From assembly GCA_905250025.1 (NCBI GenBank), contig CAJNOJ010000109.1:124001-188000 (forward strand): a stretch of 64,000 bases of DNA. The letters run 5' to 3'. The DNA is from Adineta ricciae (Eukaryota > Rotifera > Eurotatoria > Adinetida > Adinetidae). The notes beneath the pieces are model-generated. The model was not told the origin of the DNA, did not search any database, and saw only the letters and a program-made list of their open reading frames with translations. How positions within the stretch are numbered: position 1 is the stretch's first letter; each line of letters begins with the position of its first letter. The translations under genes and the position numbers were made by a program. Shown here piece by piece: positions 11,567 through 23,471 of the stretch.

Positions 11567-12110
11567 ATTTTCGAGCGTAGCGTCGGTCGCCTACTTCTTT
11601 ATATTCGGTCGTTTGACTCGCTATCTATTCCAATGAAAAAAAATATGTGTAGGCAACCGGGAGAAAAACGTCGTGCACATAACGTGTTTATTTATGTTTT
11701 CGCAACGTCACTGAAGCGTTAATTTTTCTTCTATACTTTCTTGACTTTGTTTCGTAGTGTCGACTAATATGACGTATCTTTTCATACGAATTATTATTTG
11801 TATTCTTAACATAAAGCAAGTCTTTTTCTAACTGATTAAGCTTATACACACACGCATTAAGAAGACTATAATTGTATGAAGAGGAAAAAAGAGTAAGAAA
11901 ACGACGTTTTGTCTGTCTGGTGATAGACAGATTTCCATATCCGGATGTGTATATTATGTATCATATTAGACAGAAATTATCGAATCAGACATTTTCTTCT
12001 TGTTATCATCTTATTTAAGGCAAATATTGTTATCAATTAACCGATCGCTCAATGAGATACACGAATTGCTTGATTATGCGAAAGTTTATTGCCATTTACA
12101 AAAAAAGTCA
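11567..12110. other. Intergenic region
   Basis: Between the tetraspanin start and the ABTB1-like stop. I see no gene; it holds the tetraspanin promoter side and the 3' end of the ABTB1-like gene. Confidence 0.5.
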
Positions 12111-14052
12111 TTAAATAATCAATCCGATTCGTTCAAGAAAATCATCGAGTAATTTCATTTTTTCTGAAGTTTCGTCCATATCCGATGAATTTTCAGCAGA
12201 AAACTCTGCTAAATAAAATCTCAGATCATCGATAATTGGTACCGTATCCAACTCCTGTCGATCAACTACACTTGCTGCATCTTCAAGGACAAATTTAGTA
12301 AATTCATCTTGTTGTAAAACCTAAACAATAGTTAAACTAGTTTTTCATTCGAACAGAACTTTTCTTCGTACTTCTTCGAGATGATCGCTAATAAATCGAA
12401 TGCACTGATGTTCGAGTTTAACTAAATCAAACAGTCGTGCCAATCGAAGTGTGGAGAGAACGGTGTCAATACTAAGTAATTTCGAATATGTATTTCCACA
12501 TAGACGTTTCAAACCAGGAAGGAGAAGTTCATCGGCTAGAACAAGTAAATCATCGACGCAATCGACCGAGATCTAAACTTGAGGTAAGAAACGCGAAATG
12601 ATCGAAAGATTTCAATCTACTTGACATTCGTTCGAATAGATGTAATACAAAAGTGGAAGGAATAGTTCTTTTCGTATATGTTTCAAAGGCATTGTTGACT
12701 GCGTGGGATTCAAAAGCATTTCATTGAAATGATTTTTTACCATCGCAGAAAAATATTCCGTTCGTGTGCACATAAATGCTCGATGAACATTAAAATAGTA
12801 CTGATCATCAATAATAAATATCAAATCAGAAAACATGTCTAGTTTGGGTTGATCGATAAATGGTAACTCACTACCAGCAATCTAAAGTCAAAAGAATTCG
12901 TAAACATTTAAAAAAAAAAAACCCTATGAAATCATTTTACCCATTGTCGAAGTTCTACTGGAACAGCTTGCTCAGCTAATATACGAAAATCTAATCGTAT
13001 ACTGTCATCATCATCATCGGGTTCTAATACTAAGCGATAAATACTTGATGAGGATGTTTTACTTGATTCTATTTACGAAGAAAATAATGGAATGGTTTTG
13101 ATTCAGAAAAGTCAAACTTACGCCATTCATCGATTTCATGTTTTTTTCTTTCGATTAATTCAATCAAATGTGGCAAACGGCAACTTTTAGCCAATGCTAC
13201 AACACTATCAACATTGTCCAATGCGATTTCACAACAATTAGTGTACAAATATCGAACGACAGCTTCGAAACTTTCAGCGTTGAACTAGAAAAACTCAACA
13301 AAATTCTTCTTTTTTTTCTCAAAAGTTACACTTACTTTCGCCTTTCCCAAGTGAATACATCGTTTTCCTTTCCAACGCGTACCCAACGCTTCGTGAAAAA
13401 ATGCTGATCGGGCAGCCAGGACACATCGATGTAACGAAAATGTTCTTTCATCGACAATAAACGTCACGTCACTATATGAACCTTCTTCATAAAGTCTAAA
13501 CAATAAATTTTATCATTCAGAGAACTCATCACATTCATTTACTTTCGTAGAAATTCGTCGTAAGTATTTCGTTTAACTGTTCGTGTTGTTAAAACATTAT
13601 AATTCTTTAATAATGTTCGAATCGCATCGGTTAACGCGCCATATCGACATCGTTCACCATCAAATGTATTCGCTTGACATCGTGCGCCTACAACGACGAA
13701 CGAAGAAGCGAATATTCGTTTTGATAGAAATATCGAATTACATCATTAAGAATTTCTTTCGCCCTCACCATTATCGAGCAGATATTGAGCTATTTCATAA
13801 TGGCCACATAGACATGCATAGTACCTAAGCGTATTTTTTATACGTGATTGAAGAGGAAAATGTCGGAATTGCCTTACAAGGGTGTGGAATCCCATTTATC
13901 TCGAATATTCAATTCGACTTCTCTTTGTTCGACAAGATAACTAAATAACATCGATTGAAAGAAGGATTTTCGTGAAGTGAAGTGTCATACCGAACTCGTA
14001 CTAAATCACCACGTCGCACACTTTGAATCAGATCGATTTTATCCGATGTCAT
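12111..14052 (-). CDS. ABTB1: ABTB1-like ankyrin and double BTB/POZ protein
   Basis: Around ten exons read leftward from the ATG at 14052 to the TAA at 12111. The protein opens with an ankyrin block (DLIQSVRRGDLVRVR, NIRDKWDSTPLYY, then an ACLCGH-type helix) and a Cys-containing NTFDGERC segment. The first BTB domain follows (YSDVTFIVDERTFSLHRCVLAARSAFF). A second BTB-like domain begins FSDLIFIIDDQYYFNVHRAF and carries YIYSNECQVD. The C-terminal helical part resembles a BACK-like region. Order and spacing match vertebrate ABTB1 (BPOZ), a putative adaptor between Cul3-type ligase or translation factors and substrates. The stretch of four aspartates near 13020 is the only low-complexity part. 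Orthology is inferred from domain order and remembered sequence and was not tested by a tree. Confidence 0.85.
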
Positions 14053-14826
14053 TAATTAGTTGAATCTGACGAAAAACGATAAATGATAACCGATTTTGTC
14101 TTTCGATGAGTCACGCAATAAAAAGAATCATGTGATCTACAGTTATGTTATCAAACTACGCCTTTTTCTTTAGGCATCCATATGCGAATATAACTGGTAG
14201 GGTTACCCGAAAGAAACAAAAAGACGACTGTCGTTTTTCTAAGGATCTTCATTGGCCACTAGAATAACGCTGTGTTAACTATATAAGAAAGATGACGTTG
14301 CCCTATAAGTAGGAACTCTCGAAGGTAATAAAAAGAATCTTATCGTAGTTCTTTGATTCAAGTGCTTAGAAATTTTATTAAAAAAAGAATTTCTATGAAT
14401 AGTACGATGATTTTGCTATTGAGTTGAATGTCACTTGTAATTCAAAATGTATTTCAAAGAAAACTCGTCTTTCTTAACGATCTTTTTTAATAGACTTCAC
14501 ATTTTCAACATTATTTTCTTGGAGAATTGCCGCTCTCGAACGTACGATTTCATACACACATGTGTTCCCGTTCTCACATTTGACTGACGTATCTCTGATA
14601 TTATTCAGTCAAAAAGAAATATCATCTTGGGAAAGTTTTTCTTGAAAAACTATCGCCGAATGACTACTAGTGATACATTTCTGTAGAATCAATTCATTGA
14701 TTGGTTGCATTCGTCTCTTGATCTAATTGGTTGTTGTTTATTTTGTTGTTTTCTGTTCTTTCTACTCGTGTTTTAATATTCATCATGGATTTTGCCTATT
14801 AATCCTTTTTTCAGATTTCATTCACC
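14053..14826. other. Intergenic region between divergent ABTB1-like and ABCB6 genes
   Basis: No ORF of interest. It should contain both promoters. A T-rich acceptor (CCTTTTTTCAG ending at 14814) lies 12 nt before the ABCB6 ATG and could be a spliced-leader acceptor or the end of a leader intron. Confidence 0.5.
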
Positions 14827-17800
14827 ATGTATTGTTCAGCAAACGAAACATCAGATGGGGGTGGAATGATCGTGTGGACTGATAAAGGTTTCACCATCTG
14901 CTTTTTTGATACGTTCACAACATCAATTCTATTTGGTTTTATATTAATTTTTGGTTTAATTCAATATATTTTTTATAAGTAAAGTTTACTTTGGTTTTTT
15001 TGCAAGAATTTCTATTCACTTCTCAAACACTTCAGACGGTTTGGATTCAAAATCGAAAGAGAATACATCGATGCGTCAGTTTTATATTCCATTCAAATTG
15101 TATTAACAGTTCTCCTGGCATGTGAACCAATTCTACTGTATGCAACAGAAACAACAGCATTTGGAAAAAGCAAAGTAAAAATGAAGTTTTACTTAGAAAA
15201 AGCGAGGTAAACATTCAATGTATTTTAGCTTCCGGGTTACACAATCTTTCGTTGTGTACTTCGAACTGCAGTTTGGTTATTTTCATTGATCATTCTTCGA
15301 ATTGAACGGACCAAAACAATGCCAACAAGTCAAACACGTGGCCATGGTTTGACACTCTTGACATTTTGGTGCATTGCAGTTTTAATCGAATTATGCACTT
15401 TGATATCTTATCGTTCGTCCTTATGGTTTTTCCAGCCGATTGTTCATCATGAATCACCGATTGAAGAAATTCAACTAGTTCGATTTGGCTATTGGATATT
15501 TCGGCTGATTGGAACGATATGTGTATTTTGCATTGGTCTTCGCGCCCCCGGTGTACCACGACGACGTTATACAGCAATGTTAAATCGAACTCAATCACAA
15601 ACTGAAGAAGAGAGTAGAAAAGAAAATGTTTGGATAAAATTCTTTCACCATTTCAAAACCTTAGCACCATTCATCTGGCCACGAGGACATTTTGGTTTAC
15701 AAATCAATATTCTTATTTGCATCGCCATTGTTCTTTGTGGCCGATTGATTTCAATCGAAGTTCCTCGATATACGAAATTGATCAGTAAGCTTCTTTGTTT
15801 CGTACGAACAAGTGTAATTGAATAATTTTCTTGTGTAGCGGATGAATTGATTCAGCCGAGTAATGCAACCACGGACACATTTATGAATCTCGGAGCAAAA
15901 CTACGTGCACCACAAAGTTGGCCATGGAGACTAGTAGTGATATTGGCGGCTTTAAGATTTCTACAGGGTAGAGAGCGAAAATGAGTGTGAAGTCATTTAA
16001 CATGAGAAGATTTTCTCCTTTGATAGGTGCAGGCGGATTTGGCTCAGGTTTATTATCAATTGCTCGTTCGACATTATGGGTGAAAATTGATCAGTATACG
16101 ACTCGAACATTGAAACTTCGAGTTCTTTCTCATTTACATGACTTATCATTACGTTGGCATTTAGTACGTAAAACTGGTGAAGTTTTGCGTATCGTTGATC
16201 GCGGTACTGAATCAGTCGATTCGTTACTCAACTACATTTTGTTCAATATATTTCCAACAATAGCAGACATTATTGTTGCTGTTGTTTACTTCATTATTCA
16301 GTTCAATATCTGGTAAATTGACAAATCTTGTTTTTGTTTCCTGAAAATGTTCGTTGTTTGTGTTGAGGTTCGGTATAATTGTGTTTGCAACTATGTTGAT
16401 TTATCTTCTGACGACAATTGTTATTACCGAATGGCGAACGAAATTTAAGAAAGAAATGAACAAACTCGATAATGCGGTAAATGCAGCTGCTGTTGATTCG
16501 TTGGTTAATTTCGAAACAGTAAAGTATTACGGTGCAGAACAATACGAAGTAGAACAGTATCGTGAAGCAATTGAAAAGTACCAAAAAGGTAGCAAAACTT
16601 ACTTTTTCCAAAGACTCTTATTTTTATTCTGAGTTTTAGCCGAATGGACCAATCAAATCAGTTTACAATTTCTGAACATTGTTCAATCAATTGTCATCAC
16701 TATTGGTTTGACAATCGGCTCATTGTATTGTGTCTGGCTTGTTAGTAGCAAACACGAATTAACTGTTGGTGACTACGTGCTATTCGGTACATATGTTCTA
16801 CAATTATACACACCATTGAATTTCTTTGGAACGTACTATCGGATGATTCAGCAAGCTTTTGTTGATATGGAAAATATGTTGGACTTATTGGACATTCGAC
16901 CTGATGTGCAAGATTCTCCATTTGCTAAGGATCTTGTGATTAACACCGGAATGATTGAATTTGACAACGTTTGCTTTCATTATCAACCAGAACGACCAAT
17001 CTTGAAGAACGTTTCGTTCAGCGTTTTGCCCGGTCAAACTTTGGCTATCGTGGGTCCATCGGGAGCAGGTACCACATCTATTCCGTAGTTTAATTTACAA
17101 ACATATTAACCTAACTGTTTATTTATTTAAGGAAAAACTACAATTGTTCGGTTACTCTTTCGGTTTTATGACATTCAATCTGGTTCCATTAAAATTGATG
17201 GTACAGATATCAACTCCGTTACACAAAATTCTCTTCGTCGTTCGATTGGTGTTGTACCACAAGATACAGTCTTATTTAATCGAGATATTTTATACAATAT
17301 ACGTTATGGCCGAGTGACAGCAACAGATAGAGAAGTCGAAAATGCTGCGCGTACCGCTGAAATGCATGAGCGAATACAAACATTTCCAGAAGGATATAAA
17401 ACAGTTGTTGGTGAACGTGGATTGAAGTTATCCGGTGGCGAAAAGGTAAAGAAAAACCTATCTCATATTCAACTATTTTCTCTTTTCTCTAGCAACGAGT
17501 TGCTATTGCAAGAACACTTCTGAAAGCGCCTGCAATTGTTTTATTGGATGAAGCCACATCCGCATTAGGTAAAACTCTTCTCAATTACTTAAATATACTG
17601 AGCGTAGAAATGATATTTAGATACAATCACCGAACGACACATTCAGTCAGCGTTGAGAACTGTTTGTGAAGGTCGAACAACAATTATTGTTGCACATCGA
17701 TTATCCACCATCTCACATGCTGATGTGATTGTTGTACTTAGAGACGGTGAAGTGGCCGAACGCGGTTCCCATGAAGAACTCCTAGCTCTCGCTGATGGTC

Positions 17801-17928
17801 TGTATGCAAGTATGTGGAGGGAACAATCAACATCGTATACAAACGCCGACAAACCAACCACCATGGATAATGAAGCACCGAGCGAAAAAGATTATCCGGC
17901 AGCTTCCAGTCATCACCATCATCATTAA
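14827..17928 (+). CDS. ABCB6: ABCB6-type ABC transporter (porphyrin/heavy-metal half transporter)
   Basis: About eleven exons encode a half transporter with the extra N-terminal TMD0 region typical of ABCB6, then the exporter membrane domain and one nucleotide-binding domain. Landmarks: WPRGHFGLQ before TM1 of the core; [19 protein letters not shown] and [13 protein letters not shown], both highly conserved in ABCB6; [18 protein letters not shown]; and [23 protein letters not shown] (first 20 residues diagnostic). Walker A is GPSGAGKTT, split by an intron between 17068 and 17132. The signature is LSGGEKQR, Walker B is IVLLDEAT, and the H-loop is VAHRLST. All catalytic residues are present. 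ABCB6 moves porphyrins across mitochondrial or endolysosomal membranes using ATP. The protein ends in five natural histidines. The ATG at 14827 is chosen because the sequence after it resembles the family N terminus. Confidence 0.95.
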
Positions 17929-18858
17929 CCAAAAACGGCCAAATCATCCACTTTTCCCTATTCCGCAACTATATTTACTTCGTCTTTGTTTGATCGTCCA
18001 TTTTGCATGTTGTTTTTTTTTATTATCTTGTTTGTCAATCTCATTGAGAAGGAAACAAAAAAAAAGCATTCAACTAGATTTCTCTCAATCCATTTGAATC
18101 TTCTGTTGTAAAAAACAATCCAAAGTTTCTTAGATATTCTCTTGGCATATTTTCCATCTTCTTTTTCTTTTCGTTGTAATAATATAATAACAGTAACAAT
18201 CAAAATACATAAGCCGTTCCATTTATAATCGTATTGGTTCTTGATAGAGATGATGATAGAGGATTTATGTTCATGTGAAAAGATGAGATATGTGTTATGG
18301 GTGAACGATAACAAGATAGTTGTTCGAATCTTGATTAAATATCATTGAGAACGAAAAAAAAACAACATACGAATGCAGAGCAGAAGAAGACAATGATATC
18401 AAATATCACTCTCTATGTCATTCTATCTCTTCACAAGCAGACGAATTTTGATGTAGAGATTTAATCATTCTCATTCATACAAAGTATGTTTTGTTTTTTT
18501 GTTTCAATGAAATTCAAAGAATCCTTATCAATGTATCAATTTTTTCCTCATGCAAGAAAAATATTTGTACATTAGTAACGCTAGTCTGTCGTTGATTCTT
18601 TTATCACGAAAAAAATCAGAGCCAATTTCACAAGTTTCTCTATTGATTGTTCAATTCACATCGATCATATGTGTCAATCATTAAATTCCATCTGCGCACG
18701 GCACCTACAGGGATAAAAATGGCATTCGACCAAGATGATTGGCTGATTAGAAGCACTGTCACCAGTTAGACTGACTTCTATATTGTTTCTTCTCTCTGCA
18801 GGAGATCATCTATCATTAATTTTCTGCACATATTTTTCTTCTCTCCGAATAACTAATC
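17929..18858. other. ABCB6 3' UTR and intergenic region up to RPA2
   Basis: AT-rich, without a supportable gene. ORFs at 17738-18314 on either strand are shadows or low-complexity frames. A CTCTCTGCAG acceptor-like site (ending 18802) lies upstream of the RPA2 ATG. Confidence 0.5.
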
Positions 18859-19835
18859 ATGGCTCTTTGGGGTGAAAAGAAAACGAACGAATTTTGATTA
18901 GATCAAATCTAATCTTTTTAGAACAAGGTGGTGGGAACGGATTTCAACAACGAAAAGCTGGAGGTGAAGGTGATCCAAATAACGGTCAAGTTCGTATTTA
19001 AACGGTAGACAGTCTTCAAAGATTAACATTTTGTTGCAGCGCTCGGCAATTAAAGGTGTATTAACATGTACGATTAGAACGATTCTCAATGCAAAACATT
19101 CCGAAGCTGAAAATTGTTTTATTTATAAGTATTTCAAATTCAATACAGTTATGATTATGGGTTTAATTCGAGATGTGAATCATGAAGTCAATGGAAGTTT
19201 AGCGATGTATAATCTCGACGATCATTCTGGTGGTGTAATTGAAATCAAATGGTGGCATGATGTGAATATTCGACGAAGAAAAAACGAAGTTTCATCGCAT
19301 TTTCTATTCATAGGATTCGGGTGAACCGTTGAAACCGTTGACATACGTTAAAGTTGTTGGCCAAGTGAAAATTTTTTCCGGTAGAGCACATGTTGTCGCA
19401 CATCATGTCAGTCGATTACAATCATTAAATGAATTAGTGGCTCATTCAATTGAATGTGTTCATGCTAGTATGGCTATTCGAAAACAAGCATCAACTATCG
19501 TATAAAAAAGATTTTTGAAATGATCTTTTTCTTCTTATGATTCACATTTTATCAGAATGGAACGAACACAAATCGTAATGGTTTTACGCTGATTCAAAAT
19601 GCTGTGATTAATTTTTTGAAAACTGCAACGACTTCCGAAGGTTTTAGTGTAACAGAAATAAGTACACAACTGAAACAATTTAACGAGAATCAAGTCAGGT
19701 AGAATGATTGGTTCATTGGATTAATTGAGATTTCATGTTGATTCATTTAGACAAACGTTGGAATTTCTCTCCGGCGAAGGACATATTTACTCAACTACCG
19801 ATGATGATCATTTTCGTACTGGAAATAATAATTGA
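18859..19835 (+). CDS. RPA2: Replication protein A 32-kDa subunit
   Basis: Five to six exons. Exon 1 is only 13 nt (ATG GCT CTT TGG G) before a GTGAAA donor. The N-terminal arm is Gly/Gln-rich, as in RPA2. The OB-fold follows ([56 protein letters not shown]). The C terminus is a winged helix ([15 protein letters not shown] and [21 protein letters not shown]), the RPA2 protein-interaction domain. It binds single-stranded DNA as part of the RPA heterotrimer in replication and repair in the nucleus. The donor after NIRRRKNE (GTTTCA) is weak but keeps frame and homology. The next gene starts only 107 nt after the stop on the same strand. Confidence 0.9.
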
Positions 19836-19942
19836 ATCGATAGGTTTTGTCAGATAGATTAGAGATTATTTTTGTTATTGATGAAATCAATTTTGTTAGG
19901 ACTTAATTAAGTAATTTTGTTTGTTTTTAGATAAAAAGAGGA

Positions 19943-22074
19943 ATGGATCTCGATCCAATGATATCGAGTACACAAGAGGATTTTTCGTATTCGGACTACG
20001 ATGATCGTCCGATTCGACCAATGAATCAAGAAGCATTGAATGAGACTTTAGCACGGTTACCTATTCTTATCGATGACGATGATTATAACAATCGAACCAA
20101 TGGAAGTTCAGATTCTAACACCAGGTATTCAAGTCGTAGTCTATCTTTTGTCATCGTAAAAACTTCTTTCTTTTTTAATTCCAGTATCAAAACTCGATTA
20201 ACAAATCGTCGTCAACCAAATCTAGCCTATTCAACAAGACGAAAAAATCCTCCGACAGCAATCTCCGGTGTGAATACGATGACTAATAATCAATCGTTGT
20301 TACATGTGAATACAACAATTGGAACACCGAAAAGTAATAAACGAAAATTAGGTGGTTGTACACCAGCAATAACGCCATCCGCAAATAAAGTTATCAAACG
20401 TGCGTTGCTTTTGTTTTCTCTCAAGAGATTTTCATTCAATTTTCTCCTTTAGAACTGGATTGTCGATTGGAAATAAATCAACTGAAAGAAGAAAATAAAA
20501 TCTTAGAAGAGGTCGGGATTTTCCTTCAAAGTTTTCATTCATTTATTGATCTATCCTTTTAGGCGAAAGCCAACTTACAACTGGAATGTATTTTACTAAA
20601 AAATGTAATTATCTTCTGTGTAAAAAAGTTGGAAATTCCATAGACGATAGTTTCATCCATAATTAGATCTGATAGATAAGATGCGGAAATGTTCTTTTTT
20701 CTTCTCGACATGAGAGTCTGGAAAAGGGAACGCTCTTCTCGATAATCATGATTAGAAAATGTTATCAAAATCCGATTAGAAGAGAACGATAGGTAAAGAA
20801 ATGTTTGAAAAGTTCTGTCCAACGAGCAACACGAAGGTCAACAAAGTCGATTACATTATATGATCGATTGAGCTAATCTCTAATCATGTATTATATATTA
20901 CTAAATATTGTTTATTAATAGACACATGAAACAGAATTAGAAAATGTCAAACAAGAACATCAACAGGCAATTGAGACACTTGTTCAAGGTAAAACATGTT
21001 CGATGAACGTGATTGATGATTATCGATTTCCTTTATCAAGAACATAGATTACAACGGGAACAGTTTGATGCAACACTTGCGGATAAAGAACAGTCGATTA
21101 TAAAGATTGTAACTAATCTCTTTCAATGTTTATGCCCTATCGAAACTTTTCCTTTTTAGAATCTTGAACTTGATAATCTTCGAAATGATCATACTTTGTT
21201 GTTGTTGGAGAAAGAAACATTAGATCAAGTAATTTGAACGTATTGATATGACTATGCATGTGTCGCGTGTTCTTCTATTAGATTGTAGCGGAGTATCGAG
21301 TGTATAAGGAGGAGATGACGAAAAAAGTGAATGACAATGAACTGATGATTCAGAATCTTCGAGAAGAAGTGGAGAAATTGATGAAGATTCAAGAACAACA
21401 GAAACAACAGGTAAAATCAATTGGCTGAAAGAAATGTTTATTTTTGTATCGATAATTAGAAACAATCAACAACGAAGTCTTCAGCAGGAAATGGTCGTGC
21501 GTTACTAAAAGGAACCTCCAGTAATTTTTTTTTAAATTGTCTGTATTCGATTATACTTAATTAATTTTTTTTGCAGCAGATCGGCCGAGGACAACTGGTA
21601 GTACTGTTCCAAATAACACAAAAACTGAACCAGTTCGATCCAAGTAAATTGATATGATTTCATTTGATTTTCGTATTTAAGAATCGCTTTTAGAGCCAAT
21701 ACGAAAGGTCCAACTACGCGCGGAACAGTAAGTTAATTACTTTGATTATCTCATTTATATTCGAAAATATCTTGTTAGAAAAAGGATGAGTTGATCACAA
21801 CGCCATCATTGATATCAAATAACACAAATTTGAATAAGTGAGTAGTAACGATGATCCAATCTATTAAGAATGTCTTTCGTTTGAATTCAGATCAAACTCG
21901 TCATCTTGTTCATCAGCCTCAATAATAAAACCACAGTTAACAAAAACGAAAATTAAACCAAATATAACTGTCGATGATAAGAAGAAATCAGTTCCTTCAA
22001 TGGTATCTTTTGATAAACGTATAAGTCTTATATCGACACGTACCAGATCAAAAAATGTTCCTTCGAAATCTTAA
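19943..22074 (+). CDS. Unrecognised basic protein with central coiled coil
   Basis: About twelve small exons keep one frame from the ATG at 19943 to the TAA at 22074. The N terminus is acidic with Ser/Tyr/Asp clusters (SYSDYDDRPIRP). It is followed by a basic, Pro/Thr-rich segment (TRRKNPPTAIS, GTPKSNKRKL, CTPAITPSANK). The centre is a heptad-like coiled coil (INQLKEENKILEE, QQAIETLVQEHRLQREQF, NLELDNLRNDHTLL). The C-terminal tail is Lys/Ser/Thr-rich, ending TRSKNVPSKS. This layout (basic, phosphorylatable, coiled coil) is common in mitotic or cytoskeletal proteins, but I recognise no family. A TTGTTTTTAG acceptor ends 12 nt before the ATG, and RPA2 lies 107 nt upstream. A trans-spliced downstream cistron is possible but unproven. 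Confidence 0.7.
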
Positions 22075-23471
22075 TCAAAAACAATTCTTTTCTTATCGAT
22101 TAAACTCTAGTCTCTCTCTCTTTCCTATTTAAGTATTGAAAAACATCAGTCATTGTTGTAATATGTCTTGTGTCAGATATTTTTCAATTGCACTTTTCTT
22201 CATCTCTTTGCAATCTTGAATGTTCAGATCTAGCGCTTCCTATTTCCCTTTGAATCTGTCTTGTTTCAAAGCAGACTGTATTCTTTTGTGTATGATTTGT
22301 GTATTGACCTTGACTGTCGTTCATGGTATTGAATATTGTGTCATTTATGTACGAAGAAAAATTTTTTCTTTTAATTTATACGAGAAAGGATTTTTGTGTA
22401 TTTATCCAACTTTCTCATTTTGTCAAAACCTTTTTTTCTCATGTATAGTACAGCAAAAATCAATATATAACTGTTTTTCAACAATAAAAAGACTTTTATT
22501 TAATTGAAATACCAAACTAAGATCGTCTATAGCAATGAGAAGCACTTTATGACGAAAATGACTAGTTGAACTCAACTGTTGTGCTTGACACTACTCCACA
22601 ATCATTATCTAATGTCTCTTTTCATGAAGATTGAATCTATTGTTAGAACAAGACAGATCATATTATGTTTCCTTTATCGACTATGCATTTTTGTAATAGA
22701 AATACAATTTCGATATGAATGAATTTTCATTTTAATTAAGTTAAATGTGCATCGACATCGACCTGTCTACTATCTAATTCATTGACGAAGTTCTACTCGA
22801 GAGAAAGAAGATTTTTCTTAGTATTAATTAATTATCAAAAGGCTTCATCAACTCAATTATTACTATTTCTAATTATTTGTTCATGTTTAAGATCACTCGT
22901 TGATGGCAACCATGGATTTTAATAGAATGTTTCTAGTGCAGTGCTTCCTTTCCATTCCGTTGACACTCTATTAACACTTTGGAGTGTCATTTGCATTTGT
23001 TTTTTTGTTTGAAAGATTCAATCGGATGTTATTTTCATAGAAGTAACCATCTAGGTCAAAATTGTTGGTATAAAGCGATTAGAATATAATATTATTTTTT
23101 TTTGTGCGCCACTCAATTAGTCTGAACGGGTAAAATCTCCTTTTGTTTTATTGCGTATCACTTCCATCATTAAAGAAAACAAATTTATTGTTTTTTAAAA
23201 GACAAAAATTATGTACTTTTTTCTCCAAACAAAAAAAAATAGATCCAAGAGGCGAGAAAAAGAAGAAACCTTTCTAATGAACCCCTTTCGCGTGATGAAT
23301 AAACGAACGAGTAATTAATTATATAATTGACAAGACAAGAAGCACACACATAAAAGAGAAAGGAAAAAGTGGCGAAGAGCAATCATTTCAGTTTGTTTTT
23401 TTTTCTTCTAATCAAATCCTTCGATTTATTGTTAAATGAGCAATAAAATTTGTACAGCAGATTTATCGAAA
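22075..23471. other. Intergenic region between convergent genes
   Basis: AT-rich, containing the 3' UTRs of two convergent genes. A perfect 8-bp hairpin (TGACACTC at 22961-22968 with GAGTGTCA at 22982-22989) is present. The ORF at 22220-22507 has no family support. Confidence 0.5.

Noticed and set aside
22961..22989. 8-bp perfect hairpin TGACACTC/GAGTGTCA
   Set aside because: Short stems are expected by chance in AT-rich spacer, and no flanking gene or terminator logic applies in a eukaryotic genome.
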